Assembly: GCA_021234155.1 (NCBI GenBank)
Contig: JAJEKV010000039.1
Location: 10,801,077-10,865,076 of the forward strand
Source: Isoetes taiwanensis
Lineage: Eukaryota; Streptophyta; Lycopodiopsida; Isoetales; Isoetaceae
Length of the DNA: 64,000 nt
Direction of reading: 5' to 3'
The translations under genes and the position numbers were made by a program. This document shows positions 42,690-56,345 of the stretch, piece by piece. Below the pieces are notes generated by a model. That model saw nothing but the letters and a program-made list of their open reading frames with translations, did not search any database and was not told the origin of the DNA. The first letter of the stretch is position 1. The number at the start of each line of letters is the position of its first letter.

Positions 42690-44600
42690 GTACTAGAGGC
42701 ACATTTTATCTATTCTTTACCATGACAATCGTATCTTCCTTGGAAAAGTATGCAAAAACATATCTACTAGCTCATATGATATCCTATTGTTACATGGCTT
42801 TATACATCTGCAATTAATGTACCACAAGCAAGTCAAGCTGGCATAAAATGGTAGTAGGTAACATGGCAAGGGAAATAAACTCCAAGAAATACCAAATTAA
42901 GACTCCAAAAATGTTCGTTTGCTTTTGATGTGTTCAATTTATCATGTGGTAAATGATCACTTTGATCTTAATTTCTAAGCTGACTATGGTCTTTGTGGCT
43001 CATTCAAGCTTCAAAATGCTTTTTGACCATCTCCTTTGGGGTTTACATTTTGCATTTTGTGAATTGTTTTTTTGGCATATTAATTTCATCTTTTGACCTC
43101 CATATTGTAAGTTTCCTGTTTGAAAGATTTTGTAGATAAGTTAGGTTACTTTGTTTTTTGTAGATACTTTCTGCTAAAAGCCCTTTCAAATATTTCTCCA
43201 TCCATTTGCCAAGGGATACTACTAATTGTACAGGTACTTCAAACTTGTTTCGAGCTTGTTGACTATTTTATCTGTAGACTCAAGGTAGTTGGTGATGGCA
43301 GAATTTCTGTCATAGGCATTTAGGGCACATTATTGAAGATTTTATCAATGATTTCTCATTAGGGTTTTCTTGAAACTCGAAAGGGCGGGGTTTTTCACCT
43401 CGATGAGATCGCCATTGTTTTTCATCGCCCTGTCATACTCTTTATAATTCTTAGATCCTTATGCTCCTCCTTTCCATATCATTGGGGTAGTCCGACAATG
43501 TATCTGTCGTTGGCTACCTCACATATATCTTTTCAAAGACATTGTATGCTGCTGTTGTGATGAATAAAACACCTACCTATCATCAATTTGTGTCTATCTC
43601 CTGCGAATATGACCCCAGAACAAACATTTTCATATGGAAAGTGTGCGAATGTCTTGTAAATTAGATACAAGCAATTTCATATCATGGTAATCTAGCAAAC
43701 CACAAAGCTTAACTAATTGGCTCATATTGCCTACTTAAGTTTTAGATTGTACTATAAGACAATTGTGTAGCAAACCACAAAGCTTAACTAATTGGCTCAT
43801 ATTGCCTACTTAAGTTTTAGATTGTACTATAAGACAATTGTGTATATAGATCTAGAAATGTATACACGTATGGAAATCCATGAGAGTGCATGCATTCATA
43901 TTTTATTTTCTATGTTTTGAATAGCAAAACCCAATCTTGAGTTGTGAATGATTATAAATGATTATTTATGGGCCTTGGATGTCAAGCTTTAAAGATGGAC
44001 AACAATCAACAAAGACCAATAAAAGAGCATTTAATACATCAGGTGATGGCATATTAACATAACATTGGGCGATGGCATAACATTCTGACATGGTAGCTCC
44101 AAGCATGAATGAAGAGCATTCAAACAAGAATTAATGATACAATAAACAAGACATATCACCTGCTATGCATGAGAAAGAGCAAGTGGGTGGGAGGGAGATG
44201 GTGACTACAAATGTGGCTACATTGAATAACATTCAATGCAATACAGACTAGAGCACAACCAAAGCAAGAGCAAGGACCAGCAGAGCACAATCAAAGCAAG
44301 AGCAAGGACCACACTTTGTGCAAAAGAAAAATGTATAATAAAAGAAAACATGCACAAACAGAATTGCTTTTTATTGTCTGTAGCTATACATGTCTAACCA
44401 GAGAGAGAGAGAGAGAAAAAAAAAAAAAAAAACATGCAGCGATAGAATTCCTTTTTTATTGCCTATAGCTATACATGAGTTCAATACATGAGTCTTCCCC
44501 CAATACAAGAGTCTTCTCTCTCACATATATACAAAGTATAACACACACAACTAAGAGCTATGAAATGATTATTGAAACAAGCTGGAGGAGGAGAGAGAAG
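42690..44600. other. Downstream of the desaturase gene, no gene
   Basis: AT-rich. Contains the 75-bp tandem duplication listed below, a repeated GAGCACAA(C/T)CAAAGCAAGAGCAAGGACCA word (44249 and 44283) and a GAGA/A-run at 44399-44431. No coding homology was seen. Confidence 0.5.
43693..43844 (+). repeat. Perfect 75-bp tandem duplication
   Basis: Units 43693-43767 and 43768-43842 (TAGCAAACCACAAAGCTTAA… GACAATTGTG) appear identical, so the duplication is recent or an assembly effect. Confidence 0.85.
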
Positions 44601-46662
44601 CTAGAGAAGGGCCACCTCTCTGTTGAAGACCCAGCTGAAGCGACCGAGGTGGGGACCTTGCTTGACCTTACTCTGAGCGCGCTCTTCCAATTTCATGATC
44701 CGAGCGGGGAGATTGCAGATATAGTCCTGAGCACGTTGAGCAGAGGGCGAGAGATTAGTGAGTTGATCAACATGCCACTTGGAGACGAGGTGGGAGAGGA
44801 TGTTGGCGTAGTCGCGGGCGGTGTAGACGCCGGCGCGCTGGGCGACGGACGAGTAGGATTCGAACACGTCGGCGCGCACGCCATCATACATGAGGAAGGC
44901 GGGCATGGTGATTTTCTTGCGCATCATGTCCTCAAGGGCCAACATGGTGTAGTCGGGGTCGAGCTCAAAGAGCTTGGACACTATTTTGGTGTAGGCGTTT
45001 TCGTGCCTTTTTTCGTCTGCCGCTATGACGCCGCAGATCGCCGCCAGCGTTGCGTCCCCGCACTGCTTCGCATACCGAGACGTATTCCCATGCGATATTG
45101 CCGTCGCCCTCTCCTGAAACGACGTGTATATGAACCCTAGATATGGGCTGTTCTCTGTCTGTAAATCCTGCAGTGCACAGACCATTCCATCAGTATCAGA
45201 ATCCCTCCCCATCTCCTTTACCGCTTTATTGGGCCTCGCTCGTCTTCCTGATAAGATTACTTTCGCTTTCCGTATCTACCCCGTTAATTTTCCACACATC
45301 ACAGCAGAGCAGCGTATAGCTGAATCACTCAATGAGCAGTTTGACTGAAAAATCGGCCTTGAATAGATACAAATTTTATTCAATCACATGGGTCTTGGCC
45401 AAAATAGACACTCGGATTAGGACTTGGAGCTAAATGAATTGGGTTTGCCAGTTTACTGCTCTTGCTTTAACCAAGAAGGAAAAAACGAGGAAATAAGCTC
45501 TGGAGGAATTGAGGAATAGAGCAGAGCAGCGTACCACTGAGTGAAATAATGAGCAGCTTGACTGAATTGGCATTGAACTAGATAAAAATCGCATTCAATG
45601 ACATGGGTCTTGGCAGTTCACTGCTCTTCGTTCAACCAAAAAGAAAAAAACAAAGAAATAGCTCTGAAGGATGAACTTAACATGGCTCTCTAATAGGTTT
45701 GGAGCTACTTAAAGGAATTGGCTTTGCCAGTTCACTGCTCTTGATCTAAGCAAAAAAAAAAAAATCAGAAATAAGCTACGCATAGAGGATGAACTTACCA
45801 TGCCAGAGCCGATCAGATACTGAATAGTTTGCTCAATCTTTCTATTATCCACCCTTCCAGTCAAGTACAAGTACTTGTTGAGCAGATCACCGTGCCTATT
45901 TTCTTCTGCAGTCCAGCTTCTGGACCAAACTGCCCAAGAAGAAGCATCAGCACCACTTTCATCCCTGGTTCCATCCAGAGTATTAATCCAAGACTGGTAC
46001 GTAGGCAGAGCTTCTTCAGTGATCATGTTGCCCACTAAACACACCAAATATTCATCTGGTAGCCCCGCAGATCTTTCCCTTAGCTCTTTCACCTGATCAT
46101 AAAAGCCCTCTGACGATGAATCTGGTAAAAAATCAGATGCCTGCCAGCATTTCTCCACAGGCTTTAAGTACGTCAAGATGTTGGTCTCAGCCCAGCTTTC
46201 CAAGGACTTAAATATCTCCTTTTTTTCTTCAGGCATTGAATGTGTCACTTGCTTGCCTTTTGGTACCTTCCTTACAGGCTTGGCTATGGCTTCTTCTTTT
46301 GTACTTGGCTTTGGAAGTGCCCTGTTGAATTCTTCATCCCTTTTCTCAGGGCTGAAATGAAAAAATAAGCAAAAATTAGGCAATTAAACGACATGCAAAG
46401 GACATTATTTTTATATTTATTTAGTTAAAAAAACAAAAAACTAGTCCTATCATTAGCGATATGCAAAGTACATAAATATCATCACAGAGTTGAAAATGTA
46501 CATGATTTTCCTTGGCAGTGTGAGAGTCATCAGAATTCTGGCCTTTGAAGGCTTCAACCTGAGTTGGTTTCCTTTCAAGAAGCTGAGATCTGAACGATAT
46601 AACCTGTCTCTAGACAGGGAAAACGGATCAGCAGCTTTGCTGCAACGAACTGATCCTGCCAT
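44601..46662 (-). CDS. SAD: Plastid stearoyl-ACP delta-9 desaturase
   Basis: Soluble diiron acyl-ACP desaturase, which puts the first double bond into stearoyl-ACP in the plastid stroma using ferredoxin and O2. Coding exons by GT-AG and homology: 46662-46502, 46351-45799, 45167-44601 (stop TAG). The total is about 426 residues. Residues 1-50 are a Ser/Arg/Lys-rich transit peptide ([20 protein letters not shown]). The mature part has [20 protein letters not shown]. All six iron ligands are visible: the Glu of [11 protein letters not shown], Glu and His of AEENRHGD, the Glu of YTSFQERAT, and Glu and His of [10 protein letters not shown]. The C-terminus [12 protein letters not shown] is typical. 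The gene looks functional. Which member of the desaturase family it is cannot be told from this window. Confidence 0.92.
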
Positions 46663-46691
46663 TTAAGTTTATTTTCGATACACTTCAAAAC

Positions 46692-47410
46692 CTGCAATAA
46701 CAGAGTCGAAACAAAGTTTTGTTAACAACTTTCTAAACAGGACAAAAAAAAAACCATTTCAGTTACTTATCAAACTGGCAAACTCCAATAAATCACCCTG
46801 TTTTATCTGCAAATCCTTTGGCTCAGTGTTAACAGAGGAAGCAGTAAGCATCAAAAACTCTTAGCAGGGGTTTATACTAATTCTGGAGAAGGAATATCAA
46901 GACCATGACACCAAATAACAACCTGCATTCTGATGCAAAGACCATGACTTAAAAAAACTAACTAAATTTAGTATTAACAACCCAATATGCCATATTTTCA
47001 TGCCATCCTCAACATGCAAACCTTGGCATCATGCATTTAACCATTAAAAGCATTCCAAGATGATGAATCCTTGAGACCTTGCAGGATCAAAATCATGCAT
47101 GCACAAAATAGGGGTCCTCGAAGCGGCTACGAATATTCACCTTAAAACAGAAAAGGGTGAATCCAGCGCGAAACAGAATGGATCTAGAATTAAGAAAGAA
47201 AATATATGCAAGGGATCCAGAAGCGGTGCATTGCATGAGAAAATGCAATGTGGGATGTCCACAAAGGCAGAGCCCAGCAAAAAATGGACGGAAGGGAGAG
47301 TAATGCAGACTGCCAAAGATCAGGCTAGCAGTACGTACGTAGTTGCAGGCTGCAGTGAAGAAAAATAAAATTTCGGATTGAAGAGAAAGAAACAGAGGTT
47401 TCAAGCTTAC
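46692..47410 (-). other. Probable 5' UTR intron of the desaturase
   Basis: Minus-strand donor CAG|GTAAGC at 47410 and acceptor TTATTGCAG at 46700-46692, just before the leader that precedes the ATG at 46662. This follows from splice-site quality and the absence of coding; there is no transcript evidence here. Confidence 0.5.
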
Positions 47411-47509
47411 CTGTAAAGACAGAATCGATTTCTGGTCTGCCTGCCTAAATTTTTGAGAAGGAAATGCAGCTTGCTGGCACATAGCAGCTTTGGTGCGATA
47501 TAGGGTCCC

Positions 47510-47517
47510 TTAAATAC
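47510..47517 (-). promoter_or_regulatory. Candidate TATA box of the desaturase
   Basis: Minus-strand TATTTAAG in context CTTGTATTTAAGGGACC, about 100 bp upstream of the putative 5' UTR intron donor. Confidence 0.4.
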
Positions 47518-48060
47518 AAGCTACTTTGGTGCAGTAAGCGCGTTCACATGGATGCAGTCACCGTTACATGCGGTAGTGCATTAAACCACCGGTATACCTA
47601 ACCTATTTTCGGCCCTAGCTCTCTCTCCTTTAATTTGTTGATGCTTTTGCATCCCCCTTTCTGACATGAGCAACAACATCATTGAAGCCTTCTTCCTGTA
47701 ACAATCTAACAGTTAAACAATCCCGGACACTGGACACTGTCATGTTTAAACCAGTCTTAAATCACAAAAAATCCACTAAGTCCACCACACAAACACCCTG
47801 TACAACCTGTATATTTTTTTTACACGACTTTAACATGACAATGACGTAGGATATACCACGAATGCACCCGTGGCTTAAACATGACTGCACCCGATATTTA
47901 CCGTGCTCAACAATTAAGCTTCATAAACAACCTAATTCCATCATCCAAAGATAACCTCTCCTTGACCAACTTATACTTCCCCCCTCTCCAAACAGAACCA
48001 CATAACCCTCTTTGGATAACATCTTTACCCTCATGTACAACTCATACTACAGATACCCTT

Positions 48061-48600
48061 CCTGCTCGACCCCTTGGCGGCACTTCATTACACCATCCCG
48101 ACACCTAGACGTGAGGCTATCCAACTCTTTGTACTAAAGACGACTCCCTTTGGCTCAACCCTTATATTAACCCTCTTGTACACACTAGAGACATCCCTCC
48201 TGCTCGACCCCTTGGAGGGACTTCATTACACCATCCTGGCACCAGAGACGTGAGGCTATCCAACTCCTTGTACTAAAGATTACTTCCTTTGTCTCAACCC
48301 CATACATTAACCCTCTTGTACAACTCACACTAGAGATATCCCTCCTGCCTGCCCCTTGGCAACACTTCATTACACCACCCTGGCACTAGAGACGCGAGGC
48401 TATATATCCAACTCCGTGTACTAAAGATTACTCCTTTTGGCTCAACCCCCTTACCTTAATCCTCCTGTACAACTTACACTAGAGATACCCCTCCTGCTCG
48501 ACCCCTTGGCAGCACTTCATTGCAACATCCTGGCACCAGAGACGAGAGGCTATCCAACTTGTACTAAAAACAATCCTTTAGCTCAACCCATGTATCTATA
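48061..48600 (+). repeat. ~145-bp tandem repeat, four units
   Basis: Units start CCTGCTCGACCCCTTGG at 48061, 48199, 48344 (variant) and 48493. Each carries CACTTCATTACACCATCC and CCAACTCCTTGTACTAAAGA. Copy 2 of the duplication has seven such starts. Confidence 0.8.
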
Positions 48601-49897
48601 CCGATTTTGAACTCCTAACCCTAAATATGGACCACTTGTCTAACCTCTTTCACCACCCTACGTCTGTTTGTCCTTCTTAACTATTTCAATACGTTCAACT
48701 TGCAATAAAAATTTGTATGGTTGCTTTTATATGTGCCTCTCAGTACGCATATCAGTCCTGACACATATATCAAATGTGCGTACAAATGTTTTTTGTGGCA
48801 CCCCAGTGCTCGTCAATCATTTCCAACGACCACAATTTGTTTTGCTTCATCCCTTCAATGCAACGCAATAGAGGTTTTCAAACATACATGAAACACTTCG
48901 CAAAATGTCCAACTTACTGGGGATGACTAGTGCAATGTTTGGATTACAATGGACCAACTATAAGAAGATCCACATCCGCCTTGTGTGTTGGCTAAGCTAT
49001 TTTAGCTGATTTTGACCGGTTAAGTTTGAATAAAACTCGAATGTAGAGCCATGACCAAAGCTTGTCATATTGTTCTATTTGTGGCTTTTGGTCCAACCTT
49101 GGGGCTTCACTTTTGTGTGCTTTATAATTTTATCAAACAAATAAAAGGTGGAAACAACATGATTCAATTACCATGGTTAAGGCAAATGTTGAGTCATTTC
49201 ATACCTCTAACTAATAAAGATGAGGGAAGAAAAATCAAAGTGAAGCAGTTTGAATGCTCATTAAGACCTGCGGGTCTATATATATATAACACCTCGTTTG
49301 CTATTTAATCTCTAATTAGGATTATTAAATCGCTCAAAGATTTATATTAGTAACTTTGATCCGATGGTTTTATGTACGCCCGATTTGGGTTGGCCTCCCA
49401 TTGAAACCCTTCCTATTTTTCGTGGAAACCCTTCCTATTTATCTCTAGGGGGATATTAGATTTTCACCTTTTCATAATTATATTGCAAATTATTCAGAAG
49501 TATATAGTTAATAATGGTGCTATGTGGGTTATAGTTGATTTCATTCCGTCATTGAGTTATGATGTTTAAATCTAGCCCAATAATACATAACAACCTCCAT
49601 TCATCCATGTATTTTGCCTTTATTGGAGCTTGTAGAGCATTGAAGACAACACTTTATTGCCACCCCTCAAATATCTCTTGTGATTTTACAACTAGTGGTA
49701 TTTCAAGTTTCACATTACTCAATGTAAAGTGGTTCTATTTTAACAATGCTGAACGCCATTAAGAAGCATCTAGTCATAGTAGTTTCGCACATGCTCAAGT
49801 GGACCAAGGCGCCCAGTTTTGAATCTTATATTTGAAAATTGAAACGCTTGGTGCATCTATATACTTTGCTTGGGGCGTCTCTACGATAAAAACAATT

Positions 49898-49927
49898 TTA
49901 TTCTATTCTATTCTATTCTATTCTATT
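49898..49927 (+). repeat. (TTCTA)n microsatellite
   Basis: Five to six TTCTA units. The matching place in copy 2 (about 60090) lacks them, so they arose after the duplication or were lost there. Confidence 0.8.
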
Positions 49928-50160
49928 TCATGTGATATTTGTCTAGATAATATTTTAATTACATATTCGCATAGAATAATATTTTTAAACATGGGATATT
50001 TCATCTAGATGAACCTGAGCTGTCTGCTTTTTATCCCTTTTTTAAGGACTATAAAAGTATAGAATTTGTTACCAAGAGCGAGAATTTAACCCACAGAGCA
50101 TGGCAAAAATCCAATGCACCTACCAACTAGTGTGGAAAATCTACACAATCCCTATAATAT

Positions 50161-53100
50161 TTTTTTTTTTTTTTGAAGAACTGTGTCATCAATATATTAA
50201 AAGAATGGTAATGTTACAAAGCAAGTGAGGAGGAAGGAGAACTGCCCCAAAGAGACAGCGATACCTCGACACTCCACAACAAACTCACAGAAAAACTGCA
50301 ACTCTACTGCTGTACAAACCGACCATCACCATCTACAACACCCAAGAAGTCCCGCCAAATGGCAAACTTCCGCTCTACTACTCCCGGGAACACTAGAAAG
50401 CTTTGAAATAGCTTTGTACCGAAGTCGAGGAATCGGGAGAGGTTGCAGTGCTGAATCCAAAGATCCACAACCCGCCGCCTAAATCGGCCACACCAACCAA
50501 GCCACGACAGATGCAAGGCTTGTCGCCCTCAAGAGCGGCCAAGCACCGGGATACACATGAAGCAAAGAATGGCGGCTAGTCAATCTCACCAAACAGGGCC
50601 CTAACCCAATCGAGGCAGCACCGCAAGTGAGGGCATAAAACCGCACAATGCTCCATAGTCTCAACGATGAAGGCCACAACAAAGGGCGTAGAGGGCTCAC
50701 ACACGGCCTAAACCGACTCACAAGGGCATTCACCACGATGCACGGCCGGTGCACCACCGCCACGAAGCACCCTAACCGATTGGGGAAGTGAGCTCCATGT
50801 CCACGCCCAAACCGAAGCCATCGAGAACCCAGGAAGCCGCAGAGACCACTTGCACGAAGGGGGGTGTGTCATGAATAGCCAAAGACCGATAAGAAGACCG
50901 CACAAAGCAAGAAGACACAACATCCGGATGAACCTTCCAAACCCGCACCACCACATCATCACGAGGGACTATAGGTATGTGTAGCGGAATACTCACGCCC
51001 GTGCTCCCGTGATAAATCGCAGCGCCCCTCGAAAAGCGAGCTCGAAAAGAACTCCCACGGCTAGCCGACCACCCCAATACCAATCCTCCAAGGTGAGCAC
51101 AGCTTCGCCTCCAGCGAACTGCGTCCAGAGCATGCACGATGGCGGCCAAGGGCAAGTCTTGTGAGGGGTAAAGGAACCCACAAGAAAGGAGAAGAGTGGT
51201 GATAAACCGAGGCATAATCTAGCTGGAAGAGCACACGCACATGATCCCAAGCCCGCACCACTCCTGTGAGAAAAGGGGATGCATGTGGGAAAGGCCGGGA
51301 GACGATACAACAGTGCCAGGGGCAATTCCACATGCCTGAGGCGGCTTCCCAAACACCACACAATGGCGAAGAGATCGCAACAACAAAGCCAAGCACTGGA
51401 GAAGATGCTCCATCTGCGCAGAATGCTCCAAACAAACTTGGAGACCAACACCTTACTATGCAACGCTAAATCCGTAATGGCCAAGCCCCCATCCTCCCGG
51501 GGGCGGAGACACTTCCACCAAGCCACTTTAACAACCGCCCCTTCATCATCCCCGCCCCACACAAAATTTCGAACAATCTTATCCAAAGCCGTATCTTTAC
51601 CCTCGGGAGCTAGCATCGCAGATCTTTGTATACACATGAGTGCTACAAAAAATCGACTTGGCAATAGTGATCCCACCGCCATGGACAACTTGCTACCCTT
51701 CCACCAATTGAGGTGTTTTACGCAATCCCCGCAAAATCTCATCCCACACCCTCCCCATGGAAACATCCCCTCCAAAGGGAATACCCAATGACTTAGTACA
51801 CACATTACCCGGAAGCACCTTCCAAGGGAATAGAGCCAAACAAAGGGGAGGCGAGTCATTTGGGTCCATAATGCGAGCACTTACCCCAATTGAGGAAGAA
51901 TGCCCGAGGCCAAGGAGAAAGTATCCAACAAACCCTTCACATTCTGCAAATTCCTCTCTTCTGCCACCAAGAAGAGGAAAGTGTCATCGGCCGACTTCGG
52001 TACAAGCTATTTCAAAGCTTTTACGGTGTTCGAGTAGTAGAGCGGAAGTTTGCCATTTGGCGGGACTTCTTGGGTGTTGTAGATGGTGATGGTCGGCTTG
52101 ATGGGGAAGAGAGTTGCGGTTTTTTACGTGAGTTTGTTGTGGAGTGTCGAGGTATCATTTGTCTCTTTGGGGCGATTCTCCTTCCTCCTCACTTGCTTTG
52201 TAACATTACCATTCTTTTAATATATTGATGACACAGTTCAAAAAAAAAAAAAAAAAAAAAAAAAGGAGGAAAGTGTCATCGGCAAACTGGTTAATAATTT
52301 GCTGGCTACCATCCTGCATCCGAAGCCCATCCACTACTCCCTCCTCCACCGCAGCAAAAACAATCGAGACGATTGCCTCCGCCACAATCGTAAACAAAAA
52401 CGGCCAAAGGGCACCCCCGACGCACCCCTCGCCTAAGGAGAAAAGGCGGAGGGTTCACCCCGCACACCACCGTAGCCCGCGGCGACCTATGCGACTTCAT
52501 GACTATCTCGGTAAAGCGTGGACCACGACCCAACGCTAACATCATGGCGGACAAGAACTCCCAACGGACACTATCGTAAGCTTTGGCAAAGTCAAGCTTA
52601 AGATAGGCAATGCCTTGCCCTGTTCTTCTGGCCCAATAAAGGCCCTCATAAGGCTGCGGCAACATTAGTCAAAATGTTCCTCCCGGGGACAACCCAGCCT
52701 GCACCTTACCGATGGAAGAAGTCAACACCGGCTTCAACTTCTCCGCGGGGCTTTCGCCAATAATCTTATACACAGAGGACAACAAGGAGATAGGCCTCCA
52801 ATCATTAATAGTAGAAGGTCGCTTAACCTTAGGAATCAAGGAAATGCATGCGGTGTTCAAGATCCTATCCATTTGAGAAGCTGCGGTAAAGAACTCAAGG
52901 TACACCTGGTACAATCGACTCACCAGCCCACTCCCAATAAGTCCGAAAGAACTCCACGGGGATGCCATCCAGCCCAGGACATTTATCCTTGGCCATGCAC
53001 ATACATGCCGCCGCTAAATCCTCTCTCGAGAGCTCACGCTCCAAGCTCTCACGCCGGAGGCGAGAATAGATGGCTTAACGGCTCCCAAAACAAGCTCCTG

Positions 53101-56100
53101 CATCTCCTCGCTCATAGGGGAAGAGGCCAGGTGCGAAAAACCCCCGAAATGGGCATGCACATACCTCTGCAAATCAGCGGGATCCTCCAAAGTCCGGCCA
53201 TCGAGGCAAAGCAAGGGGCGCCATAGATCGCATATCGCCCATTTGCCTAGCTGCTCACGAAGAACAAGCCGAACTTGTGTCCCCCTCCTTCAACGGGTAA
53301 GGGCTGCCTTCACGTGCCTCTCGCGACTTTAACCTGCTCGAGCAACAATACGTTGCAACACGGCATTCTCCCTAATGCCATCGGAAGGTCATTGCGCTGA
53401 ATCCTCTCCAACTCGATAGAGACCATGCAACTCCCGCTCTGCTCTGCGCGACACGCCGCCTACCAAAGACCTTGGCAAAAGCGCTTCACCGGCCAAGGCG
53501 GTCACCATACCGGACATACCCCCCGAGAGATGAAAAGGTATCAAGCCACAACTCGGCACCGGGTAGAAACCCGCGATCGGCCGAAGCGGGTGTTCAAAGC
53601 GGAACTTCTTGTCCTAGAGGGCCGAGGCAACTGCACCACGACGGGGACAAAACACGAGGGTAATGATCAGAAATGGAGGTAGACGAGAATGTTACTCCGG
53701 CGCAAAGAGGGCACACCATCCAGTGCACATGGGGAAGCATAACACCGGTCATGCCTAGCATACGCCCGGCCCGCACCAATCTGCCTATTACAATAGGTGA
53801 AAGACAAGTCCCCAGGGACCTCAACCAAGGCCAAATCCACGCAACAAAGCGAGACCACCGGGTCCCTCTCAAACCCATGCACAAACGGGTTCCAGAACGA
53901 ACCAGGCGATCCTCTACTCGCTCTACCATATTGAAGTCCCCTAACAACAACCAAGCGACACTGCAACCCCCACCAAGGGCTCGCAACTTATTCCGAATCA
54001 GAGCCCATAAAGCACCCCACTGAGAAGGCTGATTAGGGGCATAAACATTAACAATCCCCCACTCTTGCCCTCCCTCCATCCACTTAATGATTGCCCACCG
54101 ACCAAACCTGTCTGCTGCAGAGTACGTGACCTGCACATCCATCCTCCAAGCAATAAGAGTACCCCCACTAGTCCGCCCAGAAGTAGAAGCAATAGAGGCA
54201 AACTGCCTACCAACCATATTCATGAGCCTAGACATATCAACCACGTGGACACTTATGCTCCTGAATGCAAACAATATCGGGGACTTAACTGCCGGTGCCA
54301 AAGAAACACGGGCCCTCTTACTACTAGAGGACCGCGCCCCCGCACATTCCAACTGAGGATCGACCTATTCATCCCGGAGGAGAAGTATCAAGCCCCACAT
54401 GCCCACCCACCAGGCCATCAGTCAACTCCACATAGTCATCACCTAGAGCCAGAGAATTAATCACAGCAAAGTGACCCACAGCCGCTGTATGTGACACTCC
54501 ACTTACAACACGTATTGGAAGTCCCCCAGGCACCTCCATAGAGTCATGGGCCACACTAGTCTCTACCTCCAACCGGACTGCTCCAGCCACCTCATGCTCA
54601 GCACATACCACTATCTGGACATCCCCAACAGGATCACCAGCCCCTCCCACAGCCCTGTCCTCAGACCTAGCCACAACCAAATCATCATCTGAGCCCTCCC
54701 CTTAGCCACCACGTCCCCTAGCCCTGCCATCCAATGGGCGGCCAGCAGCAAGCCTGCCCCGGCCTCGTCCCACACCACCTCTCCCAACCACACCACCACC
54801 TCGTCCAACTCCACTCACTGCACCACGAAGTCCTCCGCCTGTTACCTCAGGAACAAAGGAATCCCGGGCCCCTGCACAAGCACCTGCAATCCCTACCACA
54901 TCACCAAAGACCGGCCAGGATCATCAACCGGGGTCGGATGGCAAGACAATAGATGGAAACATCCGGCCGGATCTGAGCCATTCAAAAGCTTCAATCGAAC
55001 GAAAATGCCGGGGACCACTACGCATCGAAGAGAAGTGGGCACAGTCGCAGCAAAGCGGCGAGCAACAACGAGATCTTGGGGACGCACAATAGAATGAGCC
55101 AAATATACACCCGGGCCATTAGCCATAGAAACCAAGAAATCAGGCACCATCAGATCAGGAGGAAGATCCTGAATCTGAAACCAACACGGGATTTTAACCG
55201 CTGTGAAATAACTGGTGGACATTGCTTGAGTATAATAATCGATATAACACATATGAGTCACCCAAAGTATCCACCCCTTGACTAACCAATTGCCGCGCGA
55301 CGGAAGACTCGACCTCAAACATGATTATGAAAAAATATTTGGGAGGAATTTCAGAGACCGACACGGGCAAACCAATCCGCCTCGGATGTCCAAGAAGCCA
55401 AGAGCTAAACCTCCTCGCGGTCCAATATGTAACCCGTGAAGTAGCTCAATCGCAAATGAAACTAGATTCTCAATAGTCGAACATGCCCGGTATGATCAAT
55501 ATCTATCCATGGAGTCTCGGAAGAGTCGCACCGCAGTCAACAGAGTGATGATCCTCTACAAATTTGAGCCTCTTGAACACGGCGGTCCTACACTCAGGAG
55601 CCTTGCGCTTGATCCAATCTAAAACCCCGCCGAAAGTGATGCGAGCAACAAGTGTCATTGCTCGCGCCCGGCCGGGCCAAGACGGGGAGTTGGGGCTGCT
55701 GCCCGGCATCTCGAGAGGTATCCGGGGGCACCCGGGGAGGCACATCGGCCTACATGCACCCTAGAAGAGGGCATCACCAGCAAGTGATCCCTTCCCAAGC
55801 ACGGGGGAAGAGGGCATCACAGATCCGGTTTCAAAGGGGCATGCTTGATGGGATCAAGACCGGAGTCTCCAAAACACAATCCCATTGGGGGTCTCAGAAT
55901 TATATTGAGAGGAAGAGCAATCCACATACCTCTCAACCGAAGGGGATTCCAAGAGCTCCCTCATCTCTGCCACCAATTGCATGCCACTTCCTACAGCCCC
56001 CGCATCTTCATGCATGCCGAGACCCGCGCCCTTCCCCTTTACTGGAGGATTCTTCCTCCTCGCCATCTCCCTTGGCTTCAGCCCCAAGCCATGAGGCTCA

Positions 56101-56345
56101 ATCGATCCCCCATCAGCCTGTCTGGCAGGAGCCATGACATCCGAACCAGTCCAGAAATCAGCTGTTTGCGGCCCCAAACCACATGCAAAACAGCTGATGC
56201 TATACACCACCGGAAAGAGCTCGGAGCAAGCTTTCCAACGAGCCTAAGCACGCCGAAATCTGACACCAGATAAAAGAGATATCGCCGATCAAAGTTTCGC
56301 CGTCAGAACCCCAACCGCCCAATTCGACCGCCTCAGTAGCCACAT
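50161..56345 (-). mobile_element. Near full-length LINE (minus) with 15-bp TSD
   Basis: Poly(A) tail = T-run 50161-50174. CAATCCCTATAATAT flanks both ends (50146-50160, 56346-56360). From right to left: ORF1 with VARITFGGVLDWIKRKAPEC (about 55650) and CWFQIQDLPPDLMVPDFLVS (about 55150), a DUF4283-type nucleic-acid-binding region; an AP-endonuclease domain with WAIIKWMEGGQEWGIVNVYA and LLLGDFNMVERVEDR (about 53900-54050); RT with DRILNTACISLIPKVKRPST, NDWRPISLLSSVYKII and [18 protein letters not shown] (about 52580-52880); the FADD box at its centre; and a C-terminal region with KIVRNFVWGGDDEGAVVKVA (about 51550). Multiple frameshifts. Length 6.2 kb fits a full copy. It is interrupted by a second LINE fragment at 51992-52265. 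Confidence 0.85.
51992..52265 (+). mobile_element. Short LINE 3' end inserted into the larger LINE, 18-bp TSD
   Basis: A ~274-bp plus-strand piece ends in an A-run (52240-52264). Its body is an inverted copy of the larger LINE's own 3' end (about 50176-50430: GGCGGGACTTCTTGGGTGTT; TATTGATGACACAGTTC). GAGGAAAGTGTCATCGGC flanks it at 51974-51991 and 52266-52283. It is therefore a second, heavily 5'-truncated copy of the same LINE family. The duplicated 18 bases are the codons of the RT ADDTFL active-site box. Confidence 0.85.

Larger units (their letters stand above)
47612..50160 (+). repeat. Segmental duplication, copy 1 (continues at 56346)
   Basis: Collinear with 57259-60342, from GGCCCTA(G/A)CTCT(C/T)TCTCC through CTGACATGAGCAACAACA to CAATCCCTA(T/C)AATAT. 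Divergence is modest, with several small indels. Copy 1 is interrupted at its right end by the LINE 50161-56345. No protein-coding gene is recognised inside. It contains a four-unit minisatellite and a TTCTA microsatellite. Confidence 0.8.

Noticed and set aside
44475-45140. 221-codon plus-strand open frame
   Set aside because: Antisense shadow of the last desaturase exon; no homology of its own.
54065-56273. Several plus-strand open frames up to 161 codons
   Set aside because: They lie opposite LINE ORF1/endonuclease coding sequence and have no recognisable domain.
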